NCBI GenBank assembly: GCA_937934745.1
Contig: CALGZC010000028.1
Coordinates: 1 to 64,000, forward strand
Direction of reading: 5' to 3'
Origin: an uncultured Blastocatellia bacterium
GTDB lineage: Bacteria; Acidobacteriota; Blastocatellia; Chloracidobacteriales; Chloracidobacteriaceae
DNA length: 64,000 nucleotides
The notes beneath the pieces are model-generated. The model ran no database searches and was not told where the DNA came from. It saw only the letters and a list, made by a program, of their open reading frames with translations. Positions 51,219 through 60,388 of this stretch are shown piece by piece. Position numbers and translations under genes: made by a program. Each line of letters starts with the position of its first letter. Positions within the stretch are counted from its first letter, which is position 1.

Positions 51219-52577
51219 ATGCAAGCTGCCATTGACGATTTTCACCGCCTGATCACCGACAATCCATCAGCCGCCGAGGCGGACGCCGATCAACTCGCTG
51301 CAGCTCTTGTGGCACGTGGGATTCTCTTTGCGGGAAAGCCAATGCCGGTTCACCTGCGTCCGTACTTCTTTGCCCCTAACCGGCGATGGGAACTGACCAC
51401 AGCAGCGGCAAGTGTCATACAGGCTGCTCTGGCGGCTGAACAGGGATTGTTCGGCGGCGACCGGGAACAACTGTACACCGCACTGCGTCTGCAGGACGCC
51501 GAACGGCAGCTTCTACGTATCTACCCCGGTTATGCAGAGACCGTCGTGTGGACCCGCCTCGACGCCTTTCCCACGGCCGACAACATTTTCTTTCTGGAGT
51601 TCAATCACGACGCGCCAGCCGGCATCGGCTATTCGGCAGCCCTGATGGAAATATATGTTACGCTGCCGATTGTGCAGCGTTTCGCCGAGTACTACACGCT
51701 GCAACTGGATGATCCTCGGCCGGCTTTGCTGGAAGCTTTACTCGGTGCCTACCGTGCGTTTGGCGGTACAGCCCACCCAACCATCGGTATCGTGGACTGG
51801 ACAAATGTCCGCACGTCGTCCGACCAGTTGATCCTCCGTGAGTACTTCATTGCGCAGGGGTATCCAGCGGTCATCGCCGACCCGCGTGATGTGGCGCTGC
51901 GGCAGGGGGCTTTATACGCCGGGGATACACGATTGGACATTGTTTACCGGCGTGTGGTGACCAGCGAATTACTGACCAAACTCGACGAAACCCGCGACTT
52001 TGTCACAGCTTACCGAACTCGTGCTGCCTGTTTCATCAACTCATTTCGCTGCCGCGTGAGCGAAAACAAGGCGTTTTTCAGCTTTCTCACCGACCCGGAA
52101 CAACTGCCATTTCTGCCGGAGAGCACCCGGCAGACGCTGCTGAGACACCTGCCCTGGACGCGCACGGTAACAGAGCAAACCGTTCGCTTGCCTGATGGGC
52201 GCTGTGTTGATTTGTGTGAGTACGTTGCCCGGCACCGGGCAGACTACGTACTCAAGCCGGCGGATGCCTATGGTGGGCAGAACGTCTATGTCGGCAGTGA
52301 GACGGACGAAGCGACGTGGACACAGGCATTGCAGCAAGCAGTCAAAGACGATGCCCTCTGGATTGTTCAGCAGCGTGTCCCGACACCTACCGAAGTCTTC
52401 CCCATTCGCCGGTCCACCGGCGGCTTTGACTTCCAGTTGATGAAATACAACGTCAATCCATTCTACCTTGGAGGTCGCATTGCCGGCGCTGTGGTACGCA
52501 CTTCCCAAAACGCCGTGATCAACGTCAGCGCCGGCGGCGGCAGTGTCCCCACCTTCACGGTGACACCGCGTTACTGA
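51219..52577 (+). CDS. Circularly permuted ATP-grasp protein, second type
   Basis: A 452-residue protein of the ATP-grasp superfamily, with an acidic metal patch in EFNHDAPAGIGYSAAL (about 127-142), RADYVLKPADAYGGQNVYVGSE (ATP-binding region, about 345-366) and LWIVQQRVPTPTEVFPI. It differs clearly from the bchZ-linked copy at 9855 but shares the general order of elements. The ATG 51219 is 7 bases after the DUF4870 stop; a TTG at 51192 lies inside that gene. Substrate unknown. The stop codon lies in a 13-base tandem duplication. Confidence 0.72.
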   Translation: MQAAIDDFHRLITDNPSAAEADADQLAAALVARGILFAGKPMPVHLRPYFFAPNRRWELTTAAASVIQAALAAEQGLFGGDREQLYTALRLQDAERQLLRIYPGYAETVVWTRLDAFPTADNIFFLEFNHDAPAGIGYSAALMEIYVTLPIVQRFAEYYTLQLDDPRPALLEALLGAYRAFGGTAHPTIGIVDWTNVRTSSDQLILREYFIAQGYPAVIADPRDVALRQGALYAGDTRLDIVYRRVVTSELLTKLDETRDFVTAYRTRAACFINSFRCRVSENKAFFSFLTDPEQLPFLPESTRQTLLRHLPWTRTVTEQTVRLPDGRCVDLCEYVARHRADYVLKPADAYGGQNVYVGSETDEATWTQALQQAVKDDALWIVQQRVPTPTEVFPIRRSTGGFDFQLMKYNVNPFYLGGRIAGAVVRTSQNAVINVSAGGGSVPTFTVTPRY

Positions 52578-52592
52578 AACGCGTTACTGAAA
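52567..52592. repeat. 13-base tandem duplication at the ATP-grasp stop codon
   Basis: CGCGTTACTGAAA occurs at 52567-52579 and again at 52580-52592. The TGA of the upstream gene is in the first copy, so the second copy is non-coding. This looks like a recent slippage duplication. Confidence 0.8.
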
Positions 52593-52903
52593 AACGTCGC
52601 CCGGCTTGACCTGCGGCGACGTGCCTCACCGCCACAACGAAGGTTGACCGCCCCTCTTCCTCAGGAGGCAGTTGTTTCTCCCCAGCCAAAGCACTGCTCG
52701 GCAGTGTTTATTCCCCAACACCAGGTTGCTCTATCACAATAAACAATCGGGGAGTTGTGCCGAATACGGTAAACGTGCGGCGCAGAGCAGCTTCATAGGT
52801 AGGGCAGGCTCGGCACCGTCACTTTTCCGAGCCATCACTTCTGGGTCGTGACGTTTCAGCAAGCCTCGGGTTTGCGCCGGCAGCATCTGCTCTTCCGTTT
52901 TCG
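52578..52903. other. Non-coding gap between convergent genes
   Basis: A 326-base gap between convergent genes. It holds one weak hairpin (52594-52601 with 52615-52622, 13-base loop, no U-run), which may help to end the plus-strand transcript. I see no ORF that I can support and no RNA gene. Confidence 0.5.
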
Positions 52904-53953
52904 CTAGGGTGCTGCCTGAACCATACTGCGGCGGGCCTCCTCAATAGCAGCCTTAGCGTCTTTGACAATCTTGAGCGCGTTCGGCTCGCTCGGAATCGAG
53001 GCATCCAGCATAATGAAGCGGCTTCTGTACGTGCGCTGGCCGTCGTTGGTGACATAGGCACGTAGTTCCCCCAGCGCCTTGGTTTCGTAGTTGTTCACCA
53101 CCAGCGCCGTCTCACCAACGGTTTCCAACGTTAGCAACGACGGCTGAGTATGCCCAACAATCATCACGTCTACATCGGTCAGCTCGGCGGCCAGGGCTTT
53201 GGCTTGGTCGAGCGGCAAGTAGGCCAGTACCACCACAACATCGGCACGCGCTCTGAGGTCAGGGAGAACTTCCTTGAGTGCTGTGGCTGGATCGCGCCAA
53301 ACGTAGCCTGTTCCCTCGCTGGGCGCTGGCTCGCACACACCGGTAATTCCAATCCGCAGCTTGCCGCCCTTAGAAAAACGAGGCGATGTTACCTCCTTGA
53401 TAAGAAAACGCGGCAGGGTGATGTGCGTTTTCTTGTCCGCAGCCGGAGTCGCATTCGCAGAAAGATAGGCTTTGAGAACCGGGAAATCCGTCGTGGCCTG
53501 TTTGGCGGCCTGTGTCGTGAAGTATCGGTGCAGGACGCGCAAATCTTGATAGGTCAGATTGATGGCGTCAAACGGATAGGCGCTGTAGCCTCGCAGGGCA
53601 TACTCGTTCTGCACCAACACGTCCTTGAAGGGAGGATTGAGTAACACGCCCTGGTCGTTGAACATCGCCCCAACACTGAGTTCTAGCAACGGTGTTTGCG
53701 GGAAGGCTTCACGAAAGGCCTTGGCCAGCATGACACGGCGGTGCAGTCCCCCACTGGGATTGGCCGGACAACCGCACGTATCGAGGTTAGCGTGGGTCTC
53801 GCCAGAAAAGTGAACGACAAAAACGGCATTGTCATCTGCGCCAAGCGCATGCGCGGGGACGGCTTGGGTCTGCGCCGGTGTTGGGAACCACACTGAAACA
53901 CTGCCCAACAACAAAGCCAGACAAACAGCCAGAGAAAAGGCGCGATACAACAT
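52904..53953 (-). CDS. Exported metallophosphatase-like protein with eroded metal-binding sites
   Basis: A 349-residue secreted protein with a signal peptide (AFSLAVCLALLLGSVSVWF). It resembles the 5'-nucleotidase/UshA-type metallophosphatases that carry CGC-x-GGL-x-RR (here TCGCPANPSGGLHRR). Normal metal motifs are altered: DxHG reads SGETHA, DxGDxF reads LSVGAMF, and the GNH region reads NLTYQDL; only GHTQ near the end keeps its His. So it probably lacks normal phosphatase activity. The ATG 53953 is used, since the longer frame runs into the next gene and a GAGG lies about 11 bases upstream. Confidence 0.7.
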   Translation of the reverse strand: MLYRAFSLAVCLALLLGSVSVWFPTPAQTQAVPAHALGADDNAVFVVHFSGETHANLDTCGCPANPSGGLHRRVMLAKAFREAFPQTPLLELSVGAMFNDQGVLLNPPFKDVLVQNEYALRGYSAYPFDAINLTYQDLRVLHRYFTTQAAKQATTDFPVLKAYLSANATPAADKKTHITLPRFLIKEVTSPRFSKGGKLRIGITGVCEPAPSEGTGYVWRDPATALKEVLPDLRARADVVVVLAYLPLDQAKALAAELTDVDVMIVGHTQPSLLTLETVGETALVVNNYETKALGELRAYVTNDGQRTYRSRFIMLDASIPSEPNALKIVKDAKAAIEEARRSMVQAAP

Positions 53954-54053
53954 CACAACGAGCCTCGCAAAGTACGGGGTCACCCCCCAAGCCCAAGAGA
54001 AACACATCAATGCCGGGAGGTTTGTTTGGCAATATCGGCAGCCCGCCCACACG

Positions 54054-55748
54054 TCAGGGATGCAGGGAGGAACGAAACGCATGGGGAAGCAATACCTCTG
54101 AACCTTGTTCCAGCACTTTGGTCGCCTTGTCTAAGAGCTTTTCTTCCGGGCGACCCTTCCTGCCGGGTTCCTTTGCCTCTCGCGGCGGCAGCGGAAGGCC
54201 ATCCATCCACTCCGTAATCCGGTTCACTTCTTGTTCGATATTTGCAACCGACAAGTCATCCGCGCCGGCTTCACGGCGACGGTGGCGGTCAAGGGTATCT
54301 GCGAGTTGTTTGAGTCGGTCACGGTTTGCCTGACAGGCCTTGCGTACATCCTCGTAGCCGGGCAGTTCCTGCATTCGAGCAGCGAGTTCATCAGCCTGTT
54401 GCTTGGCCAGTTTGAGTTTTTTCTCAAGGTCCACCAGATCAGGTGTCAGGCTATCATCCTTGCGGCCGATGCCGCTCGGAGTTGGGGAAACAGACGGTGG
54501 GTTAGGTCTCACATCTGACGGCAGGTCTGCCGGCTGCATCACCGACGGCTCCTTACCGGATGCGGACTGTTTGGCAGCGCGCGCGTGGAGGACCCAAACC
54601 ATAGCTGCTACACCGGCCACGACGATCAGACCGACGGCCGCCAGCGCCAAGACAACAAACAGCTTACCGCCTGTTGAAGTGGGTGGCGACACAGCAGAGG
54701 CCTCTGCCGAACCGTTGGGCGATGCCAGGAGACGCGTTGAACGCTCCGCCGGCGGCGAGGATGATGACTCAACAGAGGCTGCCGGGGGAGACAAATTCGA
54801 GCAGGTTTCGACGCTGTGAAGCTCGGTGGTGACTGGCTCGGGCGTGATCTTGGAGGTTATCTTGTCGTCGGTGGGCGCTGCGGAGATAAACAGTTGCGTC
54901 ACGCGGGTATTGCCCAGGACTTCACAACCCACCCGCGCAACTTCGGCAATGACGACCGTCACGTTGTCTTCCCCACCGCGTTCGTTGGCCACCCTCACCA
55001 GGTCCTCAGCCGCTGCGGACAGAGAGTCGGCGTTCGTCACATAACGCACCAGTTCGTGCGCCTCGATCTTGTTGGACAGCCCATCGCTACACAGCAGAAA
55101 GATGTCACCCGGTTGGATGGTCTCAGTGGTAATGTCAGTATTGACGACGCGCTGTGTACCTAATGCCTGGAGAATGACATTGGATGGGACATTGGCGACC
55201 GGCATGCCAGCTTTTTTCGCAGCAGCGGCCCAGGATTGATCCTCTGTGAGTTGGCGAATCGTGCCGTTGCGAATGAGGTAGGCGCGTGAGTCACCCACCT
55301 GCGCCACGACAGCGCCCTGCGCCGAAAGGTGCACAGCAGTGAGTGTGGCCCCAAGGCCGCGTACGGCGCTTTCATTCTGCGAGCGTTCCCAGATTGCGGC
55401 ATTGGCTCTTTCGGCAGCAGAACGCATCGCTTCGCTGCTGGGGACACCTTTCCCAATCTGCTGCAGCATTTCCTGGGTGACAATCTTCACAGCCATTTCA
55501 CTGGCGACTTCACCCGCTGCTGCTCCCCCCATACCATCGCTGACAATCAACAACGTTCCCAGCGGGCCAAGGCGGTGCCAGGCGACATCAGGTAACAGCG
55601 CTGCCTCGCGGTGCGTCAAGCCCACCCGTTGAGTGGTGAGATCGACCACCTGCAGATTGTCTTCATTGCCGGCACGCCGCATACCGATGTCCGTGCGCAC
55701 CGAAACCGACACCCAAGTTTCCGCTTCGTTGGATGCAGAAGCCGTCAT
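54054..55748 (-). CDS. PP2C-type protein phosphatase with membrane anchor and coiled coil
   Basis: A 564-residue protein. The PP2C domain (about 14-265) has the metal motifs RRAGNEDNL, VSDGMGGAAAGEVAS, VGDSRAYLI, LLCSDGLSNKI and GGEDNVTVVI. A Ser/Pro-rich linker, a membrane helix (LFVVLALAAVGLIVVAGVAAMVWVL, about 360-385) and a C-terminal periplasmic coiled coil (about 425-520) follow. It removes phosphate from Ser/Thr and is the natural counterpart of the kinase at 47685. It is 73 bases downstream of the FHA-protein gene on the same strand. Confidence 0.9.
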   Translation of the reverse strand: MTASASNEAETWVSVSVRTDIGMRRAGNEDNLQVVDLTTQRVGLTHREAALLPDVAWHRLGPLGTLLIVSDGMGGAAAGEVASEMAVKIVTQEMLQQIGKGVPSSEAMRSAAERANAAIWERSQNESAVRGLGATLTAVHLSAQGAVVAQVGDSRAYLIRNGTIRQLTEDQSWAAAAKKAGMPVANVPSNVILQALGTQRVVNTDITTETIQPGDIFLLCSDGLSNKIEAHELVRYVTNADSLSAAAEDLVRVANERGGEDNVTVVIAEVARVGCEVLGNTRVTQLFISAAPTDDKITSKITPEPVTTELHSVETCSNLSPPAASVESSSSPPAERSTRLLASPNGSAEASAVSPPTSTGGKLFVVLALAAVGLIVVAGVAAMVWVLHARAAKQSASGKEPSVMQPADLPSDVRPNPPSVSPTPSGIGRKDDSLTPDLVDLEKKLKLAKQQADELAARMQELPGYEDVRKACQANRDRLKQLADTLDRHRRREAGADDLSVANIEQEVNRITEWMDGLPLPPREAKEPGRKGRPEEKLLDKATKVLEQGSEVLLPHAFRSSLHP

Positions 55749-55821
55749 CCATCCCTCACACGTGCTGCTGATTCAGTGTTCATGACGCAGGCGCAGGTTG
55801 GTTTTTGGCCAAGAGGTGACA

Positions 55822-56595
55822 TCACACCTCGAAGCGAAACAACTGCTTGCCGATCAAAATCACATCGCCCGATTTGAGCGTGACCGGACCGTCGATTTTC
55901 TTGAACGTCCCATTTCGGGAGTTGTCGTCCTGAAGGATGAATTCGTTGCCTTGTCGAACAATGCGGGCGTGCCGACCTGACATGTAGCCGTCGTGGGGGA
56001 AGCGAAGGTCACCTGAGTTGCGGCCAATCGTCAGTTCATCGCTCTTGATCTCATACACTTCACCTTCTCCCCCACCTTCTTGAATCAGGTACAAACGCGC
56101 CGTTCGCGTCGGCGGACGCTCAGAGGTGCGGACAATAGTCTTCATTAACGGCGACGGCAGTGGAGCGCCACATCCGGCACAGAAACTATTGGTTGCCGGA
56201 TTCACCTTGCCACAGTGATCACAAACCACCGTGTCGCCCGAATCGGCGAGGGGCGATTGCGCCACGACGGTAGAGGGTGCCACCGGGACGGCCGGTTGGG
56301 CTATAACCGTTGGCGGCACGGCTGTCGGCTGGACCGCTGGTTGGGCAACGACCGTCGGTGGTACCGCAGGTTGGGCGACAATCGTCGGCGGGACCGGTGG
56401 GGGCGGCACAACAACTGTCGGTGGAATCTCAACTGAGCGCGCGCCAGACACAGCAGAACCAGGCGATGTTGCCTGCGCTGCCGATGTTGATTCGGCCTTC
56501 AGTGGCGAGCCACACTGCTGACAATACAGCCAGTCTGCCGCATTAGGCGCACCACACACTGAACAAGCCACTTCACCCGGAGCGTTGAAATTCAT
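55822..56595 (-). CDS. Zinc-ribbon and FHA-domain protein
   Basis: A 257-residue cytosolic protein. Two small zinc ribbons (CSVCG-x-CQQCG, about 10-30, and CDHCG-x-CAGCG, about 125-145) flank a repeated proline-rich linker made of PPTVVAQPAV-like units (at least five copies). The C-terminal FHA domain has ELTIGRNSGDLRFP, SGRHARIV and DDNSRNGTFKKI, which recognise phosphothreonine. Such proteins join Ser/Thr kinase signalling. Expressed with the PP2C gene. Confidence 0.88.
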   Translation of the reverse strand: MNFNAPGEVACSVCGAPNAADWLYCQQCGSPLKAESTSAAQATSPGSAVSGARSVEIPPTVVVPPPPVPPTIVAQPAVPPTVVAQPAVQPTAVPPTVIAQPAVPVAPSTVVAQSPLADSGDTVVCDHCGKVNPATNSFCAGCGAPLPSPLMKTIVRTSERPPTRTARLYLIQEGGGEGEVYEIKSDELTIGRNSGDLRFPHDGYMSGRHARIVRQGNEFILQDDNSRNGTFKKIDGPVTLKSGDVILIGKQLFRFEV

Positions 56596-56906
56596 ATCGT
56601 TCTCACAATGTCCAAATCCTGCCTATGCGGCTGGACTTGCAATCCTTACTTGATTTAGTCGTAATAAGCGCCATTGCACTCCCTAGCGCTTGGTTTGCGC
56701 CTTTCTGTTGATGTCTACAAGTTTGCTGTGAATGGTGTTGCAACGATACGGACATAACTATACATACGCCTGTATCTGTAAAACAAGCCGAAATCCAGCA
56801 CAGTCCGTGACCCAGATAAGGCAGCGTGCCGAGTGGCACCGACGTCTGCGAGTATCACGGCCGCCACAACAATGCCGTGACGCCCGATCAACCTTCCCCG
56901 GCATGG
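56596..56906. other. Divergent intergenic region
   Basis: A 311-base gap between the divergent FHA and tyrS genes, AT-richer than its surroundings. It should hold promoters for both. I see no conserved tRNA or T-box-like leader and cannot define the -35/-10 boxes. Confidence 0.45.
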
Positions 56907-58187
56907 ATGACCATGTTTTTTGACGAACTCACTTGGCGCGGCCTTGTCCAAGACCACACCCCCGAGCTGGCGGAGCATCTGGCAAGGCAGCGCAACTTGA
57001 CGGTGTACGCCGGCTTCGACCCAACGGCACCCAGCCTGCATGTCGGCAATCTTCTGCCCTTGATCACCCTTGTCCGCTTTCAGCGCGCAGGACATCGGCC
57101 GCTGGCGCTGGCCGGCGGGGGCACAGGACTGATCGGTGATCCCAGCGGCAAAGCAGACGAACGCCCACTACTTGATGCGGACACCATCACGGCTAATGTG
57201 GTGGCAATTGAACGGCTACTGACACAATTTCTCGATTTTTCAGGAACCAACGCCGCGCGGATTGTCAACAACCTGGACTGGTTGGGTGACGTGCGTTTGC
57301 TGAGTTTCTTGCGCGAAACCGGCAAACACTTCTCGATCAACATGATGCTCGGTAAGGAGTCGGTGCGCCGCCGGTTGGAAACAGGGATCTCATACACCGA
57401 GTTCAGCTACATGCTCTTGCAGGCGCGCGATTACCTTGAACTGTATGACCGCTACAACTGCACACTCCAAATCGGCGGCAGTGACCAGTGGGGGAACATT
57501 ACGGCCGGCATCGAACTCATCCGGCGAGTGCGGGGTTGTGCTGTTCATGGTCTCACAATCCCGCTCGTCACCAAGGCGGATGGCAGCAAATTTGGTAAGA
57601 CCGAACAGGGCGCGGTCTGGCTGACGGCCGACCGAACCTCGCCCTATGAGTTCTACCAGTTTTGGTTCAACACGGAAGATGCGGTTGTCATTCGGTACCT
57701 GAAGGCTTTTACATTTCTCACCCCTGAAGCCATTGCTGCGCTAGAAGCGGCCGTTGCCACAGCTCCGGAGACGCGAGAAGCACAACGCACCCTGGCGACG
57801 ACCGTCACGGAGTTCGTCCATGGCTCGGACGGATTACGGACGGCACTGGCGGCAACCGATATCCTTTTCGGCGGCAAGCCCATCGCCGATCTTGATGCGG
57901 CTACCTTACTGGCCATCTTTCAGGACACACCTTCAACTGAAGTTTCGGCGGCGCTGTTTGCCGGCGCAGGCGCCTTGCTCACCGACCTGGCGACAGCAAC
58001 CAAACTGGTCGGATCAAAAAGCGAAGCGCGCCGTCTGATTGAGGGTGGAGGGCTGTATTTCAATAATCGGCGCGTCGAGTCGGTGTACAGCCGTGTCACC
58101 CGTGAGCAGCTCATCGGAGGACAGTACGGTGTTCTGCGCAAAGGCGCACGCACATACCACTTGATTCGTTCCGTGGGCACCGTCTAA
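56907..58187 (+). CDS. tyrS: Tyrosyl-tRNA synthetase
   Basis: A 426-residue class Ic synthetase charging tRNA-Tyr. It has YAGFDPTAPSLHVGNLLPLI (HIGH motif, with Asn in place of the second His), GGGTGLIGDPSGK, LQIGGSDQWGNI, the KFGKTEQGAVWL loop (KMSKS-equivalent) and a C-terminal S4-like domain (SKSEARRLIEGGGLYFNNRRV). The HVGN variant is known to be tolerated in this enzyme class. The ATG at 56907 (or 56913) is preferred, with an unexplained ribosome binding site. It is followed 11 bases later by the methyltransferase gene. Confidence 0.95.
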   Translation: MTMFFDELTWRGLVQDHTPELAEHLARQRNLTVYAGFDPTAPSLHVGNLLPLITLVRFQRAGHRPLALAGGGTGLIGDPSGKADERPLLDADTITANVVAIERLLTQFLDFSGTNAARIVNNLDWLGDVRLLSFLRETGKHFSINMMLGKESVRRRLETGISYTEFSYMLLQARDYLELYDRYNCTLQIGGSDQWGNITAGIELIRRVRGCAVHGLTIPLVTKADGSKFGKTEQGAVWLTADRTSPYEFYQFWFNTEDAVVIRYLKAFTFLTPEAIAALEAAVATAPETREAQRTLATTVTEFVHGSDGLRTALAATDILFGGKPIADLDAATLLAIFQDTPSTEVSAALFAGAGALLTDLATATKLVGSKSEARRLIEGGGLYFNNRRVESVYSRVTREQLIGGQYGVLRKGARTYHLIRSVGTV

Positions 58188-58198
58188 CACAGCACACG

Positions 58199-59326
58199 AT
58201 GACCCCTCTGGAGCGCCACATCCGCGAACAGATTGCTCGCCGAGGCCCGCTGACATTTCGTGACTTCATGGCTCTGGCGCTGTACGACCCACGGTACGGC
58301 TACTACATGACGGCAGGAGAGCGCATTGGCCGCCAGGGCGACTTTTACACTGCCGTCAGTGTTTCCCATCACTTCGGACAGTTGCTGGCACGACAGGTTC
58401 TGGCCGTGTGGCAGGCGCTAGAGCGGCCGGCGAATTTCACCGTTGTCGAATGTGGAGCCGGGACCGGCGACCTCGCAGCAGACATCCTGACCGAACTGCG
58501 CACTGTAGCGCCAGACTGTTTGCAAGGGCTGCGCTACGTCGTTTGCGAAATCAGCCCTGTCATGCAAGCCGAACAAGCGGCACGCCTGCTCCCCTTTGCA
58601 GGGCACGTCGTCTGGTGCAATCTGGATGCCCTCGCTGCCACGCCCATTACCGGTTTGATCTTCTCCAATGAGTTGGTGGACGCATTGCCCGTGCACTTCC
58701 TCGGCGTTCGGGAAGGGTGCATTCGGGAGGGTCTGGTAGCGGTTCACGACGGTCAACTCCAACTTGTATGGGCGGCGCCGACACGACCGCAAGCTTTCCG
58801 CGACTATCTCACGCAAGGTGAACTCGTACTCAGGGAAGGCGACCGGTGCGAAGTTGCGCTTGATGCTGTTATCTGGCTGGCGCAAGCGGCAGCAGCCCTG
58901 GAGCGCGGATACCTGGTGACAATTGACTACGGCGATACAGGCGACCACCTTGGCGGTCGCCCAACCGGAACATTTCGCTGCTTCAACCGCCACCGTGTAT
59001 CAGAGGATGTCTTCACGGCCATTGGGCAGCAGGACATGACGGCCGACGTGAACTTTTCGGCACTGATCAACTATGGAAAGTCGTACGGTTTGCGCACCGT
59101 TCACCTGACCCGACAAGCCGACTACCTGATACAACTCGGGTTGCTCGATCTGCTTCAGGCCCATACACCGTTATCCGGAACTCCGGACGACCTCAAAGCC
59201 CGCCTGGCACTCAAGCACTTTCTCGTGCCGGGTGGCTTCGGCGACCGCTTCAAGGTACTGGTGCAAGCGAAAGGCGCTGTCCCGAATCATCTCCCGCGTC
59301 CGCCGGTCGCCCTACAGGTGTTTTGA
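58199..59326 (+). CDS. MidA/NDUFAF7-type SAM-dependent methyltransferase
   Basis: A 375-residue protein of the DUF185 family. It has RFDFMALALYDPRYGYYM-like start (FRDFMALALYDPRYGYY), the SAM loop VVECGAGTGDLAADIL near residue 83, FSNELVDALPVHFL, and YLVTIDYGDTGD with GTFRCFNRH. The eukaryotic relative methylates an arginine of respiratory complex I; the bacterial substrate is uncertain. The last 15 bases overlap the convergent gene end. Confidence 0.85.
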   Translation: MTPLERHIREQIARRGPLTFRDFMALALYDPRYGYYMTAGERIGRQGDFYTAVSVSHHFGQLLARQVLAVWQALERPANFTVVECGAGTGDLAADILTELRTVAPDCLQGLRYVVCEISPVMQAEQAARLLPFAGHVVWCNLDALAATPITGLIFSNELVDALPVHFLGVREGCIREGLVAVHDGQLQLVWAAPTRPQAFRDYLTQGELVLREGDRCEVALDAVIWLAQAAAALERGYLVTIDYGDTGDHLGGRPTGTFRCFNRHRVSEDVFTAIGQQDMTADVNFSALINYGKSYGLRTVHLTRQADYLIQLGLLDLLQAHTPLSGTPDDLKARLALKHFLVPGGFGDRFKVLVQAKGAVPNHLPRPPVALQVF

Positions 59327-60271
59327 CAACTCCCGCAACAACGGATGAACAACCAGGGTTTGGTCGTCGTCCAGGGTGTGGACGAGGCAGTTGGCTGCCG
59401 CTAGTGCCTGATGGAGTTCGTACCCGGCAGGTGTTGTCAAGTCACCGTCTTTGAGCAGCCGCACCGACGCATCGAACGGGAACGGCAAGCGCCGAAGAAA
59501 TTCCCGTAACAGTTGAACCAGCACCGATTCTCTGGTGGGTGCCAGCAACGCCTCAAAGTTAATGCGCAAGTAGGAAGGCAATCCATGCGCTATCTGGACC
59601 GCTAAGTTGACGGCAGCGGCTTGGCCGCCGGTTCGCTCGACAATCAGCCCGGCTTCATCGCCGCTGATGTCATAGCGGGCAACCTGGGCAAAGTAGCGGA
59701 CCACATCTTCCGGGTCAAAACGCAAATCCGCCTCGGTAATGTCGAGCCGCGCAACACGCCCCCGAATAGTGCGCTTGAACAACGGAGGTCGCTGCGTAGC
59801 GACGATGATTTGCATTGGCGGCGGAAGGTCGGCAGCCGTTTGTTCAATCAGGGCATTGACCGTCGGTGCGTCCGCCACAGTCTCGAAGTTATCCAGAACT
59901 AAAGTTTCGATGTCTAACCCACGCATGCCGCTGACGACGAATTGGACTGCCGGTCGAATGTCATTCGGGTTAAGAATGTGATAGTCTGTCACAATCGGCA
60001 AACGGTAGAGCGCCGCGCAAACGTCGGCGATGAACGTGTTCAGGGTTGCATCGGCCGCATCAAGCGCCAACCAGGCCACCTGAGCGTTTGGACGGTGAGC
60101 CACGGCACTCAACAGCGTTGTTTTGCCGTAGCCGGGCGGCGCTTCAACCACCACCAAGGGCACGTGAAAATTGCCGGCGAGCAGATTGCTCAAATACGCC
60201 CGGTGGTATGCCCGCCGATGGGGGCGCACCGGTGCGCGCTTCGTTTGGAGTAGTGACTCAACAAACGTCAT
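59312..60271 (-). CDS. MalT-like STAND ATPase lacking TPR and helix-turn-helix
   Basis: A 319-residue protein. Walker A is EAPPGYGKTTLL near residue 45, the sensor strand TLVLDNFETV is a Walker B type, and VATQRPP plus a winged segment follow, all as in the NTPase module of MalT/LuxR-type (LAL) regulators. Full-length regulators of this type have about 850 residues with a TPR-like receptor and a DNA-binding end; both are missing here, with a normal stop. It may be a truncated regulator or a stand-alone ATPase. The ATG 60271 is used; the GTG at 60292 is possible. Confidence 0.75.
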   Translation of the reverse strand: MTFVESLLQTKRAPVRPHRRAYHRAYLSNLLAGNFHVPLVVVEAPPGYGKTTLLSAVAHRPNAQVAWLALDAADATLNTFIADVCAALYRLPIVTDYHILNPNDIRPAVQFVVSGMRGLDIETLVLDNFETVADAPTVNALIEQTAADLPPPMQIIVATQRPPLFKRTIRGRVARLDITEADLRFDPEDVVRYFAQVARYDISGDEAGLIVERTGGQAAAVNLAVQIAHGLPSYLRINFEALLAPTRESVLVQLLREFLRRLPFPFDASVRLLKDGDLTTPAGYELHQALAAANCLVHTLDDDQTLVVHPLLRELSKHL

Positions 60272-60388
60272 AGAGGCGACTTCACCGACCACACATCGCC
60301 GACTTCCCCGGCGCGCGCTTCTGAGCTCTCATGAAGCAGATCATGAGGCAGGCGCGGTCGTGACCGGGGTATCGCGCTATTTGGTGAG

